Source: Umezawaea sp049997955
Lineage (GTDB): Bacteria; Actinomycetota; Actinomycetes; Mycobacteriales; Pseudonocardiaceae
Assembly: GCA_049997955.1 (NCBI GenBank)
Contig: JAEBDY010000010.1
Location: 310,001-374,000, forward strand
Length of the DNA: 64,000 nucleotides
Direction of reading: 5' to 3'
Positions 51,293 to 59,750 of the stretch are shown one piece after another. Both the position numbers and the translations under genes were made by a program. Under the pieces are notes generated by a model. The model was not told where the DNA came from. It worked only from the letters and a program-made list of their open reading frames with translations, and ran no database searches. Within the stretch, counting starts at the first letter, position 1. The number at the start of each line of letters is the position of its first letter.

Positions 51293-51330
51293 CACGACCG
51301 CCCTTCTCGCAGGGGAACGCTGGGTGGTGC

Positions 51331-51370
51331 CGGGTCGGGCGGGCGCGAGGTACCGCGCCCGCCCGACCCG
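51331..51370 (-). terminator. 17-bp stem between the ThuA/DUF1080 gene and the ebo-like operon
   Basis: Arms at 51331-51347 and 51354-51370 pair perfectly around AGGTAC, eight bases after the stop at 51379. Only 38 bases separate it from the synthase start at 51292, leaving little room for a promoter. Confidence 0.85.
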
Positions 51371-51378
51371 TGTGCTGA

Positions 51379-54300
51379 CTACTCCCGGCGCAGCGGTGCA
51401 GGGTCACCGTTGAGCAGGGCGATCACCGCGTCGGCGTCGCGGACGAGCACGGCGCGCACGCCCGCGTCCGGAACACCGGCGGCCAGGGTGCGGAACGCCT
51501 GCAGCTCCTTGACCGCCTTGGCGTCCTTGCCCTCCGCCTCCGACTTGCGCGCCTTCGCCAGCTGCTTGGTCAGCTGGTCGTAGGACGCCTTCGGCAGCCG
51601 GTTGGTCGCCTTGAACCGGTCGAGCAGCTGGGACACGTCCCGCAGCGAGGTGGTGACCGCGAACGGCACCGACTTGCTGGTGGCGTTGCCCGCCACGTCC
51701 GTCGCGGTCACCCGCAGCTCGTGCGTGCCGAGCGCCAACTCGTGCAACGGCACCGCGATGCCCGAGGTCAGCGCGCGCTGGCCGAGGGTCGCGGTGACCG
51801 CGCCGACGCCGGAGGTGGCGTCACCGGCCTCCCACGACACGACCACGTCGGTCGCGTCGCCGTACACCCGGCCGTTCGCCACGCCCGAGACGAGCAGCGT
51901 GGGCGACGTGCCGTCGATCTCGATCGTCGCCGCGCGGTCGACCTCGACGTTGCCCGCGATGTCGACGGACCGGTGCAGCAGGGTGTGCGCGCCGTCGCCG
52001 GACACCGCCACCGAACCGCTGTAGGCCGTCCACGGACCGCCGTCGAGGCTCCACTCGGTGCGGGCCACCCCGGAGGCCGGGTCGGCGGCGGTCAGGACGA
52101 CCGCCACGTCGCCGGTGTGCCAGCCGCTCTCGCCGGGTGAGGCGAAGGTGGCGGTGGTGACCGGGGCGGTGCCGTCGAGCTTGACGTCCAGCGACTTGAC
52201 CTGCTCGACGTTGCCCGAGGTGTCCGTGGAGCGGTACTCCACCACGTGCCTGCCGTCGCCGGTCACCACGATCGCCTCGGTGTAGGCGGTCCAGTCACCG
52301 CCGTCGAGCCGGTACTCGGTGCTCGCGACCGCGCCGCCCGCGTCGGTGGCCGCCAGCTCCACCGACACCGGTGCCGCCGTGTGCCAGCCGGACCCGCCGG
52401 GGGCCGTGCTGGTGCCGGCGGTGGTCACCGGGGCCACCACGTCGAGGTCCTTGACGCGCACGTTGCGGAACCGCACGTCGTCGGAGTCGCCGTGGTTCTG
52501 CAGGCCGATGTAGCCCCGCGTGAGGTCGCGGGCCGGGTCGGTGCTGGTGTAGTCGTTGATCCGCACCCCGTTCAGCAGCACCTGGATGCGCTGGCCGGTG
52601 ACCACGATCTCGTAGGCGTTCCACTGGCCCGCGGGCTTGAGCGCCGCGTCCCGGGCGGCCGTGTCGGCGGCCTTGAAGGTGTAGACCGAACCGGTGGTGC
52701 GGTCGACGGCGTCGGTCGGGTCGATCTGGATCTCGTAGCCCTGGTTCACCGCGACCCACGGGTCGTTGCCGGGGTCGGGGAACCCGATGAAGACACCGGA
52801 GTTGTCGTCACCGGCGAGCTTCCAGTCGAGCTTGAGGCTGTACGAGCCCAGCTCGGCCTCGTGCCACAGCAGACCCATGCCGCCCTCGGAGCGGATGGAG
52901 CAGTCGGCCTGGTGCGCGAAGCGACCGGGACCGGCCTGGTTCCACGTCTCCAGGCTGCCCGCCGTGCCGTCGTAGAGGCTGCGGTAGCCCTCCTCCGGCG
53001 CGACCGGCGTGCAGGCCGCGGGCTGGTCCGTGCTGAACGTGAACGAGTCCACGTCGAACAGCGAACCGCCGCCGCCCTTGAACACGAAGTACATCTCGTG
53101 CGTGCCACCGGGGTCGGTGATCGGCGCCGGGTCGAGGTCGACGTAGTTGTCCCAGCCACCGGTGTTGGCCACCGGCACGGAGTGCACCAGCGGGCCGTCC
53201 GGCGCGTCGAGGCGGACCTCCAGCGTGCCGCCGGAACCGCCGGAGGAGACGCGGTAGCCGATCCCGGTCACCCCGGCGAGGTTCACCGGGTTGAACTTGA
53301 TCCAGTCGCCGTTCTCGATCTCGCCGACGCGCTTCTTGCCCTCCGCCGTGTCGCGTTCCAGCGCCCGCGCGCCCTGCGCGCCGGTGTAGAACTCGGCCTG
53401 CTTGTGCTTGGGCTGGAGCACGGCCTCGTCGGAGCCGGTCAGCGCCGGGGCGCCCGGCGCGCCGTTGTCGGTGTAGGTGGCGTTGATGACGCCGAACACG
53501 TTGGCGTCCGCGCCGTGACCGCCGTCGGCCGGGGTGGGGATGGTGCCCTCGCAGCCGGTGGCCCGGCTGAGGGGGTGGCCGTGGCTGTCGTGGCCGAGGA
53601 TGTACTCCACGACCACCTTGGAGCAGTCGACCGGCTGGTCCTCGGGGTCGGTGACCGTCACGGAGAACGGCACCTGGTCGCCGAAGCTGAACACCGAGCC
53701 GTCGAGCGGGGTGTTGAGGACGACCACGGGGGCGGTGTTGCCGACGTTGATCACGACGGTCGCCGCGCCGGTCAGCCCGGTCGGGTCGGTCACCGACAGC
53801 TTCGCGTTGTACCGGCCGACGGTGTCGTAGGTGTGGCTCACCGGTCCGGCCTGCGTGGAGTCGGTGGTGCCGTCACCGTCGAAGTCCCAGGCCCAGCTGA
53901 GCTCGGGGCCGTCCTCGTCGGTGGTGCCCGCCGGGTCGAAGTTCACCGTCAGCGGCGCCGGGCCCGACGTCTTGTCGGCCGCCAGCTTCGCCACGGGCGT
54001 GTGGTTGCCCTGGGTGTAGTCGATCCGGTAGACCGCCGAGTCCGGGGCGCCGCCGAAGTAGCCGCTGCCGTAGTCGAGCACGTACAGCGAGCCGTCCGGC
54101 CCGAACTCCAGGTTCATCGGCCTGGTCAGGGTCATCGAGTCGAAGAACGGGGTGATCGCGCCGCGTTCACCGCCCGCCCCGACGTCGATGGTCTTGATCC
54201 AGCCGCGGTCCCACTCGTAGGCGAAGTTCTTGCCGTCGTAGAACTGCGGGAACTTCGTCACCATGTCGAGGTCGGCGTCGTAGTTGTACGTCGGACCGCC

Positions 54301-56226
54301 CATCGGGGACTCGCCGCCGGTGCCGAACTCCGGCACGGACCCGCCGTCGTAGGGGATCCACGCCGCCTTCGCGGGCGGCAGGTCCACCAGTCCGGTGTTG
54401 TGCGGGCTGTCGTTGCGCGGGGCGGCGCAGTCGAACTTCTCCCCCGAGGTGCCGGTGGCGAAGTCGAAGTCGTTGAACGCCAGGTTGTCCCCGACGCACA
54501 GCGGCCAGCCGTAGTTGCCCGGCTCCTTGATCAGGTTGAACTCGACGGTGCCGCCGGGGCCCCGGTCCGGGTTGGCCGATCCGGCGTCGGGACCGTAGTC
54601 GCCGAGGTGGATCCAGCCGGTCGCCTTGTCCACGGCGAACCGGAACGGGTTGCGGAAGCCCATCGCGTAGATCTCGGGACGGGTCTTGTCGGTGCCGGGC
54701 GCGAACAGGTTGCCCGCGGGAACCGTGTACGAGCCGTCCGCGGCGACGGTGATGCGGACGATCTTGCCGCGGAGGTCGTTGGTGTTGGCCGAGGAGCGGC
54801 GGGCGTCGAACGCGGGGTTGCGGTCGGAGCGCTCGTCGATCGGCGTGTAGCCGTCGGAGGCGAACGGGTTGGTGTCGTCCCCGGTGGACAGCAGCAGGTT
54901 GCCCTGCGCGTCGAAGTCGATCTCACCACCGGCGTGGCAGCACAGGCCGCGGTCGGCCGGGATCTGGATGATCCGCTGCTCGCTGGCGAGGTTCAGCGTG
55001 CCGTCGTCGGACAGCGTGAACCGGGAGAGCTGGTTGTGGCCCTTGAACGGCTCGAACGCCGCCGGGGTCCCGGTCTCCGGCGCGTCGCCCGCCGGGGTGT
55101 CCAGCGGCGGCGCGTAGTAGAGGTAGACCCACTTGTTGGTGGCGAAGCCGGGGTCGACCGCGATGCCCTGGAGACCGTCCTCGTCGTGGTTGTAGACGGG
55201 GATCGTCCCGGCGAGCGACGTCGTCGCCTCCGGGGTGGTCAGCCACACGCGACCGTCGCGGGAGGTGTGCAGCACCCGGCGGTCCGGCAGGACGGCCATC
55301 GCGATGGGCTCACCGGTCTTCTCCTCGCCCAGCGCGAGGGTGATCTGGTCGAAGTCGGCGTCGGTCGGCGGCTCGTTCGGCCCCGTGCCCCCCGGCTCGC
55401 ACTCGGCCGCGTTGTGGCCCGTGGCGTACTTGATGCCACCCAGCAGGTGCTGCCGGAACGCCGAGTCCGCGTAGGACTCCTTGGTGTGGCCCATTCCGGT
55501 GTACCAGGAACGACCCTCGCCCTGCGAGTGGCACCACGCGATCGGGTGGTCACCGGAGGGGTCGGTGGGCGTGTAGCTGGTCTCGTCCAGGGCCGCCAGC
55601 ACGTGCACGTCGGTGCGCGGGTTGCTCTGGTAGCTGTACCACTCGTCGGTGCGCGTCCACTTGTCCGGCAGGTGCGCCGTGGAGGCGTGGTCGTGGTCCT
55701 CGACCAGCACGTCGGCTTCCTGGATGGCCGGGTGGGACTTGAAGTAGGAGCCCACCAGCTCGCCGTACCAGGGCCACGAGTACTCGGTGTCCGCGGCGGC
55801 GTGCACGCCGGCGTAGCCGCCGCCGTCCTGCACGAACCGCTCGAACGCGCCCTGCTGCTCGTCGTTGAGCACGTCGCCGGTCGTCGACAGCCACACGACC
55901 GCGTCGAACCGGTCGAGGTTGGCGTCCGTGAACGCGCCCGCGTCCTCTGTGGCCTCCACGTGGAACTCGTTGGCGGCCCCGAGCGCCTGGATGGCGGCGA
56001 TCCCGTCCGGGATGGAGTCGTGCCGGAAGCCTGCCGTCTTGGAGAACACCAGGACGTGCTCGCCGTCCGGGTGGGCCGCGGCCGGCGCGGCGGTGCCGAC
56101 GAGACCGGCGCCCACGCCGGTCAGCAGGGCCAGGGCGGCGGCGCCGAGGCGCCTGGCCGTCGGAGATTGGTTCGGGGGTGGTGTCCGCAACTGCGGGTCG
56201 TGATGGACGCTTCGCTTACCACGCAC
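51379..56226 (-). CDS. Secreted multidomain ThuA / sugar-dehydrogenase / PKD / DUF1080 / FIMAH protein
   Basis: A 1615-residue exported protein. Order: signal about 1-51; ThuA domain 56-270 (YAGVHAAADTEYSWPWYG); six-bladed PQQ-type sugar dehydrogenase propeller 290-738 (GLQGIAVDPGFATNKWVYLY, MGFRNPFRFAVDK); PKD domain 743-828 (WDFDGDGTTDS); Ig-like 830-940; carbohydrate-binding beta-sandwich 942-1068; DUF1080 jelly roll 1078-1260 (WKLAGDDNSGVFIGFP, YEIQIDP); two OmpL47-type repeats 1264-1440; Ig-like 1441-1526; helical FIMAH 1527-1613. DUF1080 is known as 3-keto-glycoside hydrolase. GTG 56226 follows GAGGAG. Length matches actinobacterial ThuA-glucose dehydrogenase proteins. Confidence 0.9.
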   Translation of the reverse strand: MRGKRSVHHDPQLRTPPPNQSPTARRLGAAALALLTGVGAGLVGTAAPAAAHPDGEHVLVFSKTAGFRHDSIPDGIAAIQALGAANEFHVEATEDAGAFTDANLDRFDAVVWLSTTGDVLNDEQQGAFERFVQDGGGYAGVHAAADTEYSWPWYGELVGSYFKSHPAIQEADVLVEDHDHASTAHLPDKWTRTDEWYSYQSNPRTDVHVLAALDETSYTPTDPSGDHPIAWCHSQGEGRSWYTGMGHTKESYADSAFRQHLLGGIKYATGHNAAECEPGGTGPNEPPTDADFDQITLALGEEKTGEPIAMAVLPDRRVLHTSRDGRVWLTTPEATTSLAGTIPVYNHDEDGLQGIAVDPGFATNKWVYLYYAPPLDTPAGDAPETGTPAAFEPFKGHNQLSRFTLSDDGTLNLASEQRIIQIPADRGLCCHAGGEIDFDAQGNLLLSTGDDTNPFASDGYTPIDERSDRNPAFDARRSSANTNDLRGKIVRITVAADGSYTVPAGNLFAPGTDKTRPEIYAMGFRNPFRFAVDKATGWIHLGDYGPDAGSANPDRGPGGTVEFNLIKEPGNYGWPLCVGDNLAFNDFDFATGTSGEKFDCAAPRNDSPHNTGLVDLPPAKAAWIPYDGGSVPEFGTGGESPMGGPTYNYDADLDMVTKFPQFYDGKNFAYEWDRGWIKTIDVGAGGERGAITPFFDSMTLTRPMNLEFGPDGSLYVLDYGSGYFGGAPDSAVYRIDYTQGNHTPVAKLAADKTSGPAPLTVNFDPAGTTDEDGPELSWAWDFDGDGTTDSTQAGPVSHTYDTVGRYNAKLSVTDPTGLTGAATVVINVGNTAPVVVLNTPLDGSVFSFGDQVPFSVTVTDPEDQPVDCSKVVVEYILGHDSHGHPLSRATGCEGTIPTPADGGHGADANVFGVINATYTDNGAPGAPALTGSDEAVLQPKHKQAEFYTGAQGARALERDTAEGKKRVGEIENGDWIKFNPVNLAGVTGIGYRVSSGGSGGTLEVRLDAPDGPLVHSVPVANTGGWDNYVDLDPAPITDPGGTHEMYFVFKGGGGSLFDVDSFTFSTDQPAACTPVAPEEGYRSLYDGTAGSLETWNQAGPGRFAHQADCSIRSEGGMGLLWHEAELGSYSLKLDWKLAGDDNSGVFIGFPDPGNDPWVAVNQGYEIQIDPTDAVDRTTGSVYTFKAADTAARDAALKPAGQWNAYEIVVTGQRIQVLLNGVRINDYTSTDPARDLTRGYIGLQNHGDSDDVRFRNVRVKDLDVVAPVTTAGTSTAPGGSGWHTAAPVSVELAATDAGGAVASTEYRLDGGDWTAYTEAIVVTGDGRHVVEYRSTDTSGNVEQVKSLDVKLDGTAPVTTATFASPGESGWHTGDVAVVLTAADPASGVARTEWSLDGGPWTAYSGSVAVSGDGAHTLLHRSVDIAGNVEVDRAATIEIDGTSPTLLVSGVANGRVYGDATDVVVSWEAGDATSGVGAVTATLGQRALTSGIAVPLHELALGTHELRVTATDVAGNATSKSVPFAVTTSLRDVSQLLDRFKATNRLPKASYDQLTKQLAKARKSEAEGKDAKAVKELQAFRTLAAGVPDAGVRAVLVRDADAVIALLNGDPAPLRRE

Positions 56227-56291
56227 GGGTACTGTCTCCTCGTTCTCACCGAACTGGGAACCGCGGAAGGCTGGAAAACTCCTTTCGTGCA

Positions 56292-56329
56292 GCGGCACCG
56301 ATCCGGCCCGTCCGCCGGGTCGGTGCCGC
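56292..56329 (-). terminator. Terminator between dehydrogenase gene and ThuA/DUF1080 gene
   Basis: GCGGCACCGA (56292-56301) pairs with TCGGTGCCGC (56320-56329); after one mismatch CCGGC (56303-56307) pairs with GCCGG (56314-56318). It lies 21 bases after the stop at 56351. Confidence 0.75.
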
Positions 56330-56350
56330 CCTGGTAGGGGGTCGCTCGTC

Positions 56351-57496
56351 TCAGGCGGGAACGTTCTGCCAGTTGCCCGCCGACGCGCTGTCCTCCACCG
56401 CCGCGAGCACCCGCTGCACCTGGAGCCCGTCGGCGAAGCTCGGCGCCGGGTCGGTCCCGGCGGCGATGGCGCTCACCAGGTCGACGACCTCGTGGACGAA
56501 CGTGTGCTCGTAGCCGAGCAGGTGGCCGGGCGGCCACCACGCGCCGACGTAGGGGTGGTCGGCCTCGGTGACCAGCACGCGGCGGAAACCGGACTCCGGG
56601 CCGGGCGCGTCGCCGTCGAAGAACTGGAGCTCGTTCATGGACTCGAAGTCGAAGGCCAGGCTGCCGCGCGAGCCGTTGACCTCCAACCGCATCGCGTTCT
56701 TGCGGCCCAGCGCGTAGCGGGTCGCCTCGAAGCTGCCGACGGCGCCGCCCGCGAAGCGGGCCAGGAACAGCGCGGCGTCGTCCACCGTGACCTCGCCCGT
56801 GCCGCCGGCACCGTCCGGGCGCGACTTCGTGAACGTCTCGGTCAGCGCCGACACGCCGGTGATGGTGAGGCCGGTGACGAACTGCGCGGCGTCCACGATG
56901 TGCGCGCCGAGGTCGCCCAGCGCGCCGGAGCCCGCCTTCACCCGGTCGAGCCGCCACGTCATCGGCGACTCCGGATCGGACAGCCAGTCCTGGAGGTACA
57001 CGGCCCGGACGTGCCGCACCTCGCCGATGCGGCCGTCGGCGACGAGCTTGCGGGCCAGCGCCAGCGCGGGGACCCGGCGGTAGTTGAACGCCACCATCGA
57101 CCGGACGCCGCGGGCGGCGGCGGCCTGCGCGGCGGCGGCCATCTTCTCCGCCTCCGCGACCGAGTTGGCCAGCGGCTTCTCGCACAGCACGTGCTTGCCC
57201 GCTTCCAGCGCCGCCACCGCGATGTCGCAGTGCGTGTCGCCGGGCGTGCAGATGTCGACCAGCTGCACGTCGTCGCGCTGGATCAGAGCGGTCCAGTCGG
57301 TCTCGACAGCGGCCCAGCCGTACTTGTCCGCCGCGGCCCGCGTGCGGGTGGCGTCCCGACCGCCGAGCACCGACAGCTTCGGCACCAGCGGCAGGTCGAA
57401 GAAGCGGTGCGCGTTGCGCCAGGCCTGGGAGTGCACCGCGCCCATGAACGCGTGCCCCACCATGCCGACGCCGATTTCCCCGCGGTTGTCGTTCAT
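56351..57496 (-). CDS. Gfo/Idh/MocA-family oxidoreductase
   Basis: A 381-residue NAD(P)-dependent sugar dehydrogenase. N-terminal nucleotide fold IGVGMVGHAFMGAVHSQAW, the family motif CEKPLANSVAEAEKM with the catalytic Lys, and the active-site Asp/His region GDLGAHIVDAAQF. Family members oxidise inositol or the C3 hydroxyl of glucosides. Follows the sugar ABC operon by 85 bases in the same direction and precedes the DUF1080 protein, matching the gene set of 3-keto-sugar pathways. ATG 57496 has an AAGGG site. Confidence 0.9.
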   Translation of the reverse strand: MNDNRGEIGVGMVGHAFMGAVHSQAWRNAHRFFDLPLVPKLSVLGGRDATRTRAAADKYGWAAVETDWTALIQRDDVQLVDICTPGDTHCDIAVAALEAGKHVLCEKPLANSVAEAEKMAAAAQAAAARGVRSMVAFNYRRVPALALARKLVADGRIGEVRHVRAVYLQDWLSDPESPMTWRLDRVKAGSGALGDLGAHIVDAAQFVTGLTITGVSALTETFTKSRPDGAGGTGEVTVDDAALFLARFAGGAVGSFEATRYALGRKNAMRLEVNGSRGSLAFDFESMNELQFFDGDAPGPESGFRRVLVTEADHPYVGAWWPPGHLLGYEHTFVHEVVDLVSAIAAGTDPAPSFADGLQVQRVLAAVEDSASAGNWQNVPA

Positions 57497-57541
57497 CCGT
57501 CTAGGCCCTTCGTCGATCCTGCGTTCCACCACGACCCGGAA

Positions 57542-57575
57542 GGTCCCGGCGCCGCCGCGCTGCGGCGCCGGGACC
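57542..57575 (-). terminator. 14-bp stem terminator of the sugar ABC operon
   Basis: GGTCCCGGCGCCGC (57542-57555) pairs with its exact complement at 57562-57575 around CGCGCT, seven bases after the solute-binding gene stop at 57582. Without a T-run it may allow some readthrough into the dehydrogenase gene. Confidence 0.85.
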
Positions 57576-57581
57576 ACCCGC

Positions 57582-58634
57582 TCAGGAGTCGAAGCCGACG
57601 TCCATGTAGGAGTCGACGTTCTCCTTGCTGACCACGGCGGAGTAGGTCGTGATGAGGGCCGGGATCTCGTGCTCGGCGAGGTCGCCGATGCCCTTGGCCT
57701 GGCCGAGCATCCGGGCGAGCGCGATCGCGGACGAGGCCATCGACGGGCTGTAGAGCACCGTCGCCTTGACCACGCCGCTGTCTGCCTTGATCAGGTCCAT
57801 CATGTTCTTCGACCCGGCGCCGCCCACCATGATGAAGTCCTTGCGGCCCGCGCCCTCGATCGCCGCCAGGACGCCGATGCCCTGGTCGTCGTCGTGGTTC
57901 CACAGCGCGTCGAGCTTGCTCGCGCCCTGGAGCAGGTTCGCGGTCTGCTGCTCGCCGGACTCCGGGGTGAACTGGGCGGCCACCCGCGGGCCGACGGAGA
58001 AGCCGGCGCGGGCCAGCGCGTCCTTGAAGCCCTGGCTGCGCTCCTGGGTCAGCGGCAGCGAGTCGATGCCCGCGACCTCGCCGATGATCGGGCTGGAGAC
58101 GTTCTTCGCCTTCATCTGCGCGGCGATGTAGTTGCCCGCGTTGACGCCCATCCGGTAGTTGTCGCCGCCGATCCACGCCCGGTAGGCCAGCGGCGTGTCG
58201 AAGATGCGGTCCACGTTGACGACCTGGATGCCCGCGTCGGTGGCCTGCCTGCCGACCTCGGTGAGCGCCTTGCCGTCGAAGGGCAGGATCACCAGGACGT
58301 CGACCTTGTCGTTGATCAGCGTCTCGACCTGGGCGATCTGCTGGTTGACGTCGTTGGTGCCCTCGGTGGCCTTGAGGGTCACGTCGGAGAACTCCGCGGC
58401 CTGGGCGCGGGCGTTCTTCGTCATGGCCGCCATCCAGCCGTGGTCGGCGGCGGGCGCGGAGAAGCCGATGGTCACGGCCTTGCCGGGCTGGCTGTTCGCC
58501 CCCGAGGTCCCGGCCACGGCGGCGTTGGTCGCGCCCGCGTTGGGGGTTTCGTTGGACGTGCAGCCCGCGAGGACGGCGGTGGCGCCGATCGCGGTGGTGC
58601 CCCACAGGAAGCGACGACGGTCGAGTGATGCCAT
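57582..58634 (-). CDS. Ribose-type sugar-binding lipoprotein
   Basis: A 350-residue receptor of periplasmic-binding-protein type I (RbsB/Peripla_BP_4). Signal with LDRRRFLWGTTAIGATAVLAGC, a lipobox Cys at about 25 and a twin-Arg character. The lobes show VTIGFSAPAADHGWMAAM, ILPFDGKALTEVGRQATDAGI and IGGDNYRMGVNAGNYIA. Last gene of the importer; ATG 58634 has GGAG at six bases. Ligand is a sugar or cyclitol; this family includes inositol-binding IbpA. Confidence 0.92.
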   Translation of the reverse strand: MASLDRRRFLWGTTAIGATAVLAGCTSNETPNAGATNAAVAGTSGANSQPGKAVTIGFSAPAADHGWMAAMTKNARAQAAEFSDVTLKATEGTNDVNQQIAQVETLINDKVDVLVILPFDGKALTEVGRQATDAGIQVVNVDRIFDTPLAYRAWIGGDNYRMGVNAGNYIAAQMKAKNVSSPIIGEVAGIDSLPLTQERSQGFKDALARAGFSVGPRVAAQFTPESGEQQTANLLQGASKLDALWNHDDDQGIGVLAAIEGAGRKDFIMVGGAGSKNMMDLIKADSGVVKATVLYSPSMASSAIALARMLGQAKGIGDLAEHEIPALITTYSAVVSKENVDSYMDVGFDS

Positions 58635-58715
58635 GGCGAACTCCAACGGTGTGGGTTTTCTCTGGGCGGAGCGGAGCGATCGGGTGGAGACGGGGGTGTC
58701 GGGCGGGCCGCCCGG

Positions 58716-59750
58716 TCAGGTTTTTCGGACGCGGCGGCGCAGCCTCGTGCTCTGCAGGAGCACGGCGGCGACGATGATCACGCCCTTGGCGATGTTCTGG
58801 ATGTCGGTGTCGAGGTTGTTCTGGGTGAAGATGCTGTTGAGCACCGTGAAGATCAGGACGCCGACGAGGGTGCCGATCAGGCTGCCCCGGCCGCCGGTGA
58901 GCAGCGTGCCGCCGATGACGACGGCGGCGATGGCGTCCAGCTCGTAGAACAGGCCGTTGGTGGAGGCGCCGGACGTGGTGCGGGCGACGACCATGACCGC
59001 CGCGATGCCGCAGCACAGGCCCGCGATGCCGTAGACCAGCGCGGTGTGCCGCTTCACGTCGATGCCCGCCAGCCGAGCGGCCTCGGCGTTGCCGCCGACG
59101 GCGAACGTGCGGCGGCCGAACGTGGTGCGGTTGAGCAGCACCCAGCCGACCGCGAACACCAGCGCCAGCATCCAGATCAGCACCGGGATGCCCAGGAAGG
59201 CTCCCCGGAAGAACGTGGTGAAGCCGGTCTCGGACACGACCTGCGTGCGCCGCCCGGACAGCCGCTCGGCCAGACCGCGCGCCGAGGCGTACATGGCGAG
59301 GGTGGCGATGAACGGCACGATCTTGCCGTAGGAGATCAGCACCCCGTTGACCAGACCGCAGCCCAGGCCGACCAGCAGCCCGCACAGCACCATCACGACG
59401 GGCCCGTAGGCCTGTGTCGCGAGGGTGGTCATCCAGACGCTGCTCAGCGCCACGATCGACCCGACGGACAGGTCGATGCCGCCGCTGATGATCACGAACG
59501 TCATGCCGACGCTCACCACGCCGATCGCCGCGGCGAGCCGCAGCATCGTGGAGATGTTGGCCTCGGTCAGGAAGCCGTCCGGGCGGGTGATGTAGCCGAC
59601 CAGGCACAGCACGACCAGCACGCCGACGAGGCCCGCGAGGCGCACGTCCACGGTGAACCCGCCGCGGCTCGGGCGTTCCCGCCCCGGTGGGGGCGAGGTC
59701 TGGCCGTCGGTACCGGTGACGAGCACCGGGGTCGAGGACTTGCTGGTCAC
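58716..59750 (-). CDS. Ribose-type ABC transporter permease (RbsC family)
   Basis: A 344-residue permease with about ten helices. Family motif ISGGIDLSVGSIVALSS and the conserved FAVGGNAEAARLAGIDVKRH coupling loop, plus the C-terminal VVIGGTLLTGGRGSLIGTLVG. GTG 59750 overlaps the ATPase stop by four bases. Works with the two-domain ATPase and lipoprotein to import a monosaccharide or cyclitol. Confidence 0.93.
   Translation of the reverse strand: MTSKSSTPVLVTGTDGQTSPPPGRERPSRGGFTVDVRLAGLVGVLVVLCLVGYITRPDGFLTEANISTMLRLAAAIGVVSVGMTFVIISGGIDLSVGSIVALSSVWMTTLATQAYGPVVMVLCGLLVGLGCGLVNGVLISYGKIVPFIATLAMYASARGLAERLSGRRTQVVSETGFTTFFRGAFLGIPVLIWMLALVFAVGWVLLNRTTFGRRTFAVGGNAEAARLAGIDVKRHTALVYGIAGLCCGIAAVMVVARTTSGASTNGLFYELDAIAAVVIGGTLLTGGRGSLIGTLVGVLIFTVLNSIFTQNNLDTDIQNIAKGVIIVAAVLLQSTRLRRRVRKT

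Noticed and set aside
52246..56337. A 1363-codon open frame on the plus strand
   Set aside because: It is antisense to the ThuA/DUF1080 gene. Its Val/Gly/Arg/Asp-rich sequence is the usual result of reading a high-GC gene on the wrong strand.
58700..58714. GC palindrome between the permease and sugar-binding lipoprotein genes as a terminator
   Set aside because: The stem is about five pairs once a loop is allowed, and it lies inside an operon. At most it could modulate relative expression.
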